DNA of 7,631 nt, taken from DATENM01 sp045807765. GTDB taxonomy: Bacteria; Acidobacteriota; Blastocatellia; UBA7656. The notes beneath the pieces were generated by a model that was given only the letters and a program-made list of their open reading frames with translations, did not search any database and was not told where the DNA came from. The position numbers and the translations under genes are program-made. Each line of letters opens with the position of its first letter. The stretch's first letter is position 1. Positions 1 to 5,756 of the stretch are shown piece by piece. The DNA is taken from the NCBI GenBank assembly GCA_045807765.1, contig JBJMGU010000100.1, positions 1 through 7,631 on the forward strand. The letters are read 5' to 3'.

Positions 1-2577
1 CGCGCCGCCGAAGATCGTGGCGCGGCGGGACTGGGGCAGGCGCTCAAACGGCTCGGAACGATTGCCAGCGCCCTGCATACCGGAGCGCACCCCGACGACG
101 AAGACAGCGGCCTGCTCGCTTATCTGGCGCGTGGCCGTCAGGCGCGCACCGCTTATCTTTCCTTGACGCGTGGTGATGGTGGGCAGAATCTCATCGGCCC
201 TGAGCTGTACGAGACGCTCGGCGTGATCCGCACCGAAGAACTTTTGGCGGCGCGGCGCATAGATGGTGCGCAGCAGTATTTCTCTCGGGCCTTTGATTTC
301 GGTTTCAGCAAGTCTCCGCAGGAAGCGTTCGCGAAGTGGAATCGTGAAGCCGTGCTGTCGGATATGGTGCGCGTCATTCGCACCTTCCGGCCTCTGGTGA
401 TTATTTCGGCGTGGTCGGGCACGCCGCTTGACGGGCACGGGCATCATCAAGCTTCCGGCATCCTGACCCCTGAAGCCTATCGCGCCGCCGCCGACCCGTC
501 GCGGTTTCCCGAACAGCTCAAGGAAGGCTTGCGCCCGTGGCAGGCAAAGAAGCTTTATGTCCGCGTGCCGCCTCGCGAAGAGTTGAACAGAGGCCAGGAG
601 GCACCCGCGCCGACGCTATCAATCAACCGTGGTCAGTTCGACCCGCTGCTTGGTCGCAGTTATTACGAGATCGCCGCGCAGGGGCGCAGCCAGCACCGCT
701 CGCAAGATCAGGGAACCATTGAACGACGCGGCCCACAATACTCACGCCTGCGCCTGGTCGAAAGCGCTGTGGGTCAGGCCAGGGATGAGAAGGATATCTT
801 CGATGGCCTCGATATCAAGCTGACCGGCATTGCCGACGCGGCGGGACAGGCAGCGGCACAGTTGCGACCGGCGCTCGTCGAAATTCAGCAGGCGGCTGAT
901 GAAGCGCTGGCGAAATACAATCCACTCACGCCATCAACGGTGACACCGATTATTGCCCGCGGCCTGCATCAGCTAAGAGCGCTCGAAGCCTGGCTGGCAG
1001 AGATGAACCTGTCGGAGGACGAGCGATACGCGACACGTTTTCTGCTCAACCAGAAAGAGGCGGATTTCAGCGACGCGCTGGCGCGCTCGCAAGGCGCGGT
1101 GGTTGATTGTCTTGCCGACGACGAGATGGTTACGCCCGGCCAAGCTTTTGCCATCAGCATACAGGTTTACAGCGATGCCGGAGCGCAAGTGCGCCGCGTG
1201 ACGCTCAATCAACCGCAGGGTTGGACGGCCCAGATGCAGAAGGAGAGCGCGACGACGACAGACGGCAGACTGGCGGCGCAACGCGATTTCAAAGTCACGG
1301 TTGCCGCTGATGCTGAAGCGACCGAACCCTACTGGCTCAAGAACCCGCGCAAAGGCGATATGTTCGAGCCCGGTGCCGGCGGCACGGGCATAGAGCCGGT
1401 TGCGCCGCCTGTGGTCAGCGCAACCGTCGAGTTAGAGATAGCCGGCGAGCCGGTCGTCATCAATCAGCCGGCGCAGTTTCGCTTTGCCGACAAGGCACTT
1501 GGCGAAATTCGCCGCGAGTTAAAGGTCGCGCTGGCGATTTCGCTCGCCGTATCGCCGGCGCTTCTGGTCTACCCGCAATCGAACAAACCACTGGCGCGTG
1601 AGATCAACCTTACGGTCACCAACAACCAGAAGGAGGGCACACGCGGCGTGGTCAGCCTGCGCAAAGTTAAAGGCTGGACGCTTGCGCCTGCCGAAGCCGC
1701 TTTCGATCTCAAGCGTGAAGGCGAGCAGCAAAGCTTCACCTTTACGGTGACGGCCCCGGCTTCTGCCAGCGATTCGCGCCACATCGTTGCGGTGGCACAG
1801 ACGGCGGACGGACATGAATATCGCGATAGTTATCAGCGCATCGCCTACCCGCACATCGAATCGCGTCTCATCGCCCGGCGCGCCGAGACCAAAGCGTTGT
1901 CATTCAACGTGAAGGTCGCGCCGGGATTGCGTGTCGGCTATATCGAAGGCGCCGGCGACGACTTTGCCAACGCCTTGAAACGCATGGATGTGGACGTGCA
2001 CACGCTCGATTCTCGTGAGCTGGCCTCCGGTGATTTGAGCAAATACGATGTGATCGTCTTAGGGATACGGGTCTACGAAGTGCGCCCGGACGTAATCGCC
2101 AACAACACGCGGTTGCTTGATTATGTGAAGCAAGGCGGGACGTTGATCGTGCAGTACAACAAGAACGAGATTGCCGCCGGCAACTTCACGCCATACCCTG
2201 TGAAGATGAAACAGGGAATGCCCGACCGTGTGACGGACGAGACCGCGCCTGTAACGCTGCTCGATCCTTCGCATCCGCTCTTCAATTACCCGAACAAGAT
2301 CACCGAAGCCGATTTCGCCGGTTGGGTGCAGGAGCGCGGCACCTACTTCTTCAGTGAATGGGATGCGCAGTACAAGCCACTGCTGGCTTCGCATGATGCG
2401 AATGAGGAAGAGAAGCGCGGCGGTGAGTTGATCGTGCCGGTCGGTAAAGGATATTACATTTACACAGGCTATGCGTGGTTTCGCCAGTTGCCCGTGGGAG
2501 TCCCCGGCGCGTATCGCATGATCGCCAATATGGTGAGCTTTCCGAAGGCCGGCGCGGCACGCGGCGCGGCGCGGTAG
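1..2577 (+). CDS. PIG-L/LmbE family zinc deacetylase with NEW3 and amidotransferase-like domains (5' partial)
   Basis: The reading frame is open from base 1 to the TAG at 2575-2577 (858 visible residues); the true start and any signal peptide lie upstream. Visible residues 29-34 are AHPDDE (nt 85-102), the first PIG-L/LmbE motif: by analogy with MshB, H30 and D33 bind zinc and D32 is the general base. HGHH at 146-149 (nt 436-447) supplies the HxxH pair, with H149 the likely third zinc ligand. Family members remove N-acetyl groups from GlcNAc-type or similar amides; the substrate here is unknown. Residues about 365-480 look like a beta-rich linker, about 511-595 resemble a NEW3 (alpha-galactosidase-associated) domain, and 643 to about 850 resemble a ThuA/class I amidotransferase fold (LRVGYIEGAGDD, YDVIVLGIRVYE, GGTLIVQYN) without an obvious nucleophile Cys. 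The tail is Ala/Arg-rich. A TTG at 163 is not a credible start because it would remove the AHPDDE motif. The family call is secure; the C-terminal domain calls are by pattern. Confidence 0.9.
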   Translation, partial: RAAEDRGAAGLGQALKRLGTIASALHTGAHPDDEDSGLLAYLARGRQARTAYLSLTRGDGGQNLIGPELYETLGVIRTEELLAARRIDGAQQYFSRAFDFGFSKSPQEAFAKWNREAVLSDMVRVIRTFRPLVIISAWSGTPLDGHGHHQASGILTPEAYRAAADPSRFPEQLKEGLRPWQAKKLYVRVPPREELNRGQEAPAPTLSINRGQFDPLLGRSYYEIAAQGRSQHRSQDQGTIERRGPQYSRLRLVESAVGQARDEKDIFDGLDIKLTGIADAAGQAAAQLRPALVEIQQAADEALAKYNPLTPSTVTPIIARGLHQLRALEAWLAEMNLSEDERYATRFLLNQKEADFSDALARSQGAVVDCLADDEMVTPGQAFAISIQVYSDAGAQVRRVTLNQPQGWTAQMQKESATTTDGRLAAQRDFKVTVAADAEATEPYWLKNPRKGDMFEPGAGGTGIEPVAPPVVSATVELEIAGEPVVINQPAQFRFADKALGEIRRELKVALAISLAVSPALLVYPQSNKPLAREINLTVTNNQKEGTRGVVSLRKVKGWTLAPAEAAFDLKREGEQQSFTFTVTAPASASDSRHIVAVAQTADGHEYRDSYQRIAYPHIESRLIARRAETKALSFNVKVAPGLRVGYIEGAGDDFANALKRMDVDVHTLDSRELASGDLSKYDVIVLGIRVYEVRPDVIANNTRLLDYVKQGGTLIVQYNKNEIAAGNFTPYPVKMKQGMPDRVTDETAPVTLLDPSHPLFNYPNKITEADFAGWVQERGTYFFSEWDAQYKPLLASHDANEEEKRGGELIVPVGKGYYIYTGYAWFRQLPVGVPGAYRMIANMVSFPKAGAARGAAR

Positions 2578-2584
2578 GCGTGGT

Positions 2585-3910
2585 TTAGCGGGTATTCAAG
2601 CTCGATTTTTGCAGCGTCGCCTCGGCGGCTTCGAGCGCCGCGTCGCGGTGGTGTTGCAGGTCGGCCAGCGTCAGCGGCACCGCCTGGTTGGGCGTGACCC
2701 CGACGCCCTCGATGCGATGCCCTTGCGGCGAAATGTATTTCAATTCGCTGACCGCAAGCTCGCTGCCGCCTTTCAACTTTTTGAAGTGCGAAATTCCCAG
2801 CACACAGCCGCAGCTCTGCCGGCCCACCACCGCCGCCCGACCGTTCTCCTGCATCGCTGCCGAGAACAACTCCGAGCCGCTGCCCGATCCTTCATTGACC
2901 AGGATCACTACCGGGCCTTTATAAAACTGATCGTCGCGATCCGTATAGAGGCTGAGGCTTTTGCCGCTGCGCGACACGAACTGACCAAACGACACTCGCG
3001 TGTTAAAGAAAGAGCCGGCGATCTTGACGACCTCTTGAGCTTCACCACCGGGGTTGCCGCGCAGGTCAACGATGATGCCTGGGGCGTCTTTAAAGCCGTC
3101 CAGCGCCCGCTTGAATTCTTTATGCGCCGGCGATTTCCACAATGTCAGCTTGATGTAACCGACGCCCGTCCCTAACCGGCGCGCGATCACCTGGGCAACA
3201 TCGGAAACGATGCGGCGCGTCAGGCGGACTTCGAGCGGCGATCCATCCGAGCGCGCTAGCGTCAAATGCAGCGGGGTGCCCGGCTCGCCCTCGACCAGTT
3301 GGCGGTAGATGCGCAGCTTGACGGCGCGCTCCGTAGAAGTGCCGGCGACGCGGGCCTGCGCTTCAGCGATTTTTTCGGCCACCGGCTTACCCTCGATGGC
3401 GACAACCAGCATGCCGACTTCAACACCCATGTGCGCGGCTTCGGAATTCGGCTCGACGCTGACAACGACCGGCTTGCCTTCAACCTCGGCGATTGAGACA
3501 CCCGCGGTGATGGCTTTGAGCTGCTCGCGCTCCATGCGTTCGCGCGGCGTCGCGAAGCGCGTGTGGGCGTCGCGCAGCTCACCGACCATCTTTTTCATCG
3601 CGGTGTAGAAGTCTTCGTCGCTGCGTGCCGTTTCGACGACCGGGCGATACTGTTCGCGCACCGCGCGCCAGTTGACTCCATTAAAAGAGGGGTCGTAATA
3701 CTTCTCGTTGATCGTTGCCCAGGTTTCGCTAAATATCTCCTGGCGGTCTCTCTGCGTTAGTCTAGTCGAGCCTGTAGACGGATCGTTGGTGCTGCGTTCG
3801 AACGCCTGCCGCTTGTGGTTCTGATGAGCCGCCGCCGGGTTGGCGAGCGCGGCCAGCAGCAGCAACATGGCAAGTGCGTATTGCAGAATTGAGGCTTTGC
3901 GGCTAACCAA
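2585..3910 (-). CDS. Secreted S41 family (C-terminal processing-type) peptidase with PDZ domain
   Basis: The product has 441 residues. Residues 1-28 form a signal peptide (basic VSRK, a Leu/Ala core, then NPAAA before HQ), so it should act outside the cytoplasm. A helical region at 50-120 is followed by a PDZ-like domain at about 130-215 (AGVSIAEVEGKPVVVSVEPN, then MGVEVGMLVVAIEGKPV). The S41 core covers about 245-415: GVGYIKL, IIVDLRGNPGG (279-289) and VILVNEGSGSGSELFSAAM (335-353). By alignment to CtpA/Prc, S344 (codon 2879-2881) is the nucleophile. The Lys expected 25 residues later is C369 (codon 2804-2806) in QSCGCVLG, and the Asp at +11 is E355, so the canonical Ser-Lys dyad is absent. 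It may belong to a variant S41 subfamily or be altered in catalysis. The start is TTG (3908-3910), supported by AAAGGAG 9 nt upstream and an in-frame TAG three codons upstream. The gene converges on the deacetylase gene. Confidence 0.9.
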   Translation of the reverse strand: MVSRKASILQYALAMLLLLAALANPAAAHQNHKRQAFERSTNDPSTGSTRLTQRDRQEIFSETWATINEKYYDPSFNGVNWRAVREQYRPVVETARSDEDFYTAMKKMVGELRDAHTRFATPRERMEREQLKAITAGVSIAEVEGKPVVVSVEPNSEAAHMGVEVGMLVVAIEGKPVAEKIAEAQARVAGTSTERAVKLRIYRQLVEGEPGTPLHLTLARSDGSPLEVRLTRRIVSDVAQVIARRLGTGVGYIKLTLWKSPAHKEFKRALDGFKDAPGIIVDLRGNPGGEAQEVVKIAGSFFNTRVSFGQFVSRSGKSLSLYTDRDDQFYKGPVVILVNEGSGSGSELFSAAMQENGRAAVVGRQSCGCVLGISHFKKLKGGSELAVSELKYISPQGHRIEGVGVTPNQAVPLTLADLQHHRDAALEAAEATLQKSSLNTR

Positions 3911-3919
3911 TCTCGTCTA

Positions 3920-3926
3920 CTCCTTT
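3920..3926 (-). promoter_or_regulatory. Shine-Dalgarno site of the S41 peptidase gene
   Basis: On the minus strand this reads AAAGGAG, ending 9 nt before the TTG at 3910-3908. It decides the start: an in-frame TAG lies three codons upstream of the TTG, and the next in-frame ATG (residue 15) falls inside the hydrophobic core and would remove the basic end of the signal peptide. Confidence 0.8.
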
Positions 3927-3964
3927 ACCAACAGCTCAAAAGATTCCGTCTCCGCACATAGTTG

Positions 3965-3973
3965 ATGATAGCA
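3965..3973 (-). promoter_or_regulatory. Possible extended -10 promoter of the S41 peptidase gene
   Basis: The minus strand reads TGCTATCAT, matching the extended -10 pattern TGnTATAAT at all but one position. No good -35 hexamer lies 16-18 bp upstream, which extended -10 promoters can tolerate. Transcription would start near 3958, giving a leader of about 48 nt that contains the Shine-Dalgarno. This is a pattern match only. Confidence 0.35.
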
Positions 3974-4032
3974 AAACAGGCTCGGCGAATACTACTGATA
4001 AACCACGCTGAGATTGCAGGCGGGCGATTCCT

Positions 4033-4061
4033 TTGCGGCGAAGTTGACGCGTGTTGCGGCG
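4033..4061. repeat. Direct repeat TTGCGGCG, two copies 21 bp apart
   Basis: The octamer TTGCGGCG occurs at 4033-4040 and 4054-4061, start to start 21 bp, or about two helical turns. The copies flank the TTGACG that is the candidate -35 of the P5C dehydrogenase gene. The spacing suits a dimeric regulator binding one DNA face, but in GC-rich DNA two octamers may be chance. Confidence 0.25.
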
Positions 4062-4071
4062 CATTGATAAC
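4044..4071 (+). promoter_or_regulatory. Possible sigma70-type promoter of the P5C dehydrogenase gene
   Basis: TTGACG (4044-4049, 5 of 6 to consensus) is followed after 16 bp by GATAAC (4066-4071, 4 of 6). Transcription would start near 4078, giving a leader of about 39 nt. It lies in the 206-bp divergent region 3911-4116, which otherwise holds the peptidase start signals and no gene I can support. Confidence 0.35.
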
Positions 4072-4103
4072 TTGTAAGGCTGACTTGATACGCCCGACAA
4101 CCG

Positions 4104-4109
4104 AAAGGA
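4104..4109 (+). promoter_or_regulatory. Shine-Dalgarno site of the P5C dehydrogenase gene
   Basis: AAAGGA ends 7 nt before the ATG at 4117-4119, a normal spacing that supports this start. Confidence 0.7.
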
Positions 4110-4116
4110 ATTCTCT

Positions 4117-5670
4117 ATGCTTCCTCCTTTTCAAAACGAGCCGCTCACCGATTTTTCAAACGAGCGCGCCGCCGCGGTAATGCGCGAAGCGATTGCCAAT
4201 GTCGAAGCGACCTTTGGCCGCGATTATCCGCTCGTCATCGGCGGCAAACGCTACACGACCGGCGATATGCTGGCTTCGCCGAATCCGTCGAACTATGAAG
4301 ACGTCGTCGGCCTCGTTCATAAAGCGACGGTCGAGCTGGCCGACAAGGCGATTGAGGCCGCTACCGCCGCGTTCAAGGAATGGAAGCTTGTCGCGCCGGA
4401 AGTGCGCGCCCGCTATCTGTTGAAGGTCGCGGCAATGCTGCGCTGGCGCAAAGCCGAGTTCGCGGCGCTGATGGTGCTGGAAGTCGGCAAATCATGGGTC
4501 GAAGCCGACGCCGACGTTGCCGAGGCGATTGACTTCGCAGAGTTCTATGCCCGCGAGATGATTCGTTATGGCGGCTCGCATGGGCTGACGCCGCTCGTGG
4601 GCGAGCAGAACGAGTTGTATTATGTGCCGCTCGGCGTCGGTATCGTCATTCCACCTTGGAATTTTCCGCTGGCGATTATGGCCGGCATGACGCTTGCGGC
4701 GGTTGTGACCGGCAACACGGTCGTCCTCAAGCCGTCGAGCGACAGTCCGGTGATCGCTGCGCGCTTTGTCGAGTTACTTGAAGAAGCCTCGCTGCCGCCA
4801 GGCGTCGTCAACTTCCTGCCGGGCAGCGGTGGGCGCATTGGCGATTTCCTGGTCGGCAACCCGCGCTCGCGCTTTATCGCCTTTACCGGCTCGAAGGAAG
4901 TCGGCTTGCACATCAACGAGCTGGCCTCGAAGACCGCCGAGGGCCAGCTCTGGATTAAGCGCGTCGTCGCCGAGATGGGCGGCAAAGACACAATCGTTGT
5001 AGACGAAACGGCAGACCTCGACGAAGTGGCCGAAGGCGTGACCGGCTCGGCGTTCGGATTTTCGGGACAGAAGTGCTCGGCCTGCTCGCGGGTTGTCATC
5101 GTTGATGAGGTTTATGACAAGTTGCTTGAGCGTGTCGCGGATCGCGCCGGCAAGCTGCGGGTCGGCCCGACACGCGAGCAGGAGAACTGGATGGGACCGG
5201 TGGCGAGCCGCAGCGCCTATCAATCAATTTCAAGCTACATCGAGATCGGCAAAGGCGAGGGCCGCTTGCTTGCGGGCGGCGGGCCGCACAGTGATGATCA
5301 GCACGGCTGGTTCATCCGCCCGACAGTGATTGGCGACGTCGACCCGATGGCGCGCATCTCGCAGGAAGAAATCTTCGGGCCGGTGCTCGCGGCGTTTCGC
5401 GCCAGGGATTTCGAGGCGGCGCTCGACATCGCCAATAACACGCAGTTTGGGTTGACCGGCGCGGTCTATAGCCGCGAGCGTAAGCGTTTAGAGCAGGCGC
5501 GTCGCGACTTTCATGTCGGCAACCTCTATCTGAACCGCAAGTGTACGGGCGCGCTCGTCGACGTGCACCCATTCGGCGGCTTCAATATGTCGGGCACAGA
5601 CTCGAAGGCCGGCGGGCGTGACTACCTGTTGCTTTTCATGCAGGCCAAGTCGGTTGCCGAGAAATTGTAG
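4117..5670 (+). CDS. pruA: L-glutamate gamma-semialdehyde (1-pyrroline-5-carboxylate) dehydrogenase
   Basis: This is a cytoplasmic NAD-dependent aldehyde dehydrogenase that oxidises glutamate gamma-semialdehyde, the open form of P5C, to glutamate. It is the last step of proline degradation and a late step of arginine degradation. The 517-residue length matches the monofunctional RocA/PruA type rather than the large bifunctional PutA. Motifs appear in order: PPWNFP (179-184, with oxyanion Asn182), VLKPSS with Lys205, FTGSKEVG (256-263) of the Rossmann fold, AEMGGKD with general base Glu286, FSGQKCSACSR with nucleophile Cys320, EEIFGPV (417-423) and HPFGGFNMSGTDSKAGG near the C-terminus. EMGGKD and SGQKCSACSR fit the P5C dehydrogenase branch. 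All catalytic residues are present, so it should be active. No proline dehydrogenase or arginine-pathway gene is in the window. The ATG with AAAGGA upstream is a firm start. The symbol could equally be rocA. Confidence 0.95.
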   Translation: MLPPFQNEPLTDFSNERAAAVMREAIANVEATFGRDYPLVIGGKRYTTGDMLASPNPSNYEDVVGLVHKATVELADKAIEAATAAFKEWKLVAPEVRARYLLKVAAMLRWRKAEFAALMVLEVGKSWVEADADVAEAIDFAEFYAREMIRYGGSHGLTPLVGEQNELYYVPLGVGIVIPPWNFPLAIMAGMTLAAVVTGNTVVLKPSSDSPVIAARFVELLEEASLPPGVVNFLPGSGGRIGDFLVGNPRSRFIAFTGSKEVGLHINELASKTAEGQLWIKRVVAEMGGKDTIVVDETADLDEVAEGVTGSAFGFSGQKCSACSRVVIVDEVYDKLLERVADRAGKLRVGPTREQENWMGPVASRSAYQSISSYIEIGKGEGRLLAGGGPHSDDQHGWFIRPTVIGDVDPMARISQEEIFGPVLAAFRARDFEAALDIANNTQFGLTGAVYSRERKRLEQARRDFHVGNLYLNRKCTGALVDVHPFGGFNMSGTDSKAGGRDYLLLFMQAKSVAEKL

Positions 5671-5719
5671 CGGCGTTTGAACGCGCCCTCTAAACATTTC
5701 ATTGATCGGTTTTAAATGA

Positions 5720-5749
5720 TTGACCAGTTTTTCCGGTCACAGCTATCCT
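5720..5749 (+). promoter_or_regulatory. Possible promoter of the TPR protein gene, placed for leaderless transcription
   Basis: TTGACC (5720-5725, 5 of 6 to consensus) and TATCCT (5744-5749, 4 of 6) are 18 bp apart, preceded by AT-rich sequence from about 5695. The -10 ends 7 bp before the ATG at 5757, so transcription would begin at or next to the start codon. No Shine-Dalgarno is visible between 5735 and 5756, which agrees with a leaderless mRNA. The rest of the 86-bp gap has only a weak 4-bp hairpin (5673-5684) after the previous stop. Confidence 0.4.
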
Positions 5750-5756
5750 ATTACCT

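Noticed and set aside
163..165. TTG as start codon of the deacetylase gene
   Set aside because: The frame is open to base 1 and the upstream part encodes the catalytic AHPDDE motif, so the gene begins outside the window.
2609..3175. 188-codon open frame on the plus strand
   Set aside because: It is antisense to the conserved S41 core, has no Shine-Dalgarno or recognisable motif, and its composition fits a shadow frame.
5082..5103. CxxC (CSAC) in the P5C dehydrogenase as an unusual metal or redox site
   Set aside because: The first Cys is the normal nucleophile and SGQKCSACSR is typical of RocA-type enzymes.
4620..5223. Overlapping minus-strand frames of about 150 codons
   Set aside because: They are antisense to the most conserved part of the aldehyde dehydrogenase and show no domain features.
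5673..5684. Hairpin GCGT-TTGA-ACGC after the P5C dehydrogenase stop as a terminator
   Set aside because: The stem is only 4 bp and no T-run follows directly.
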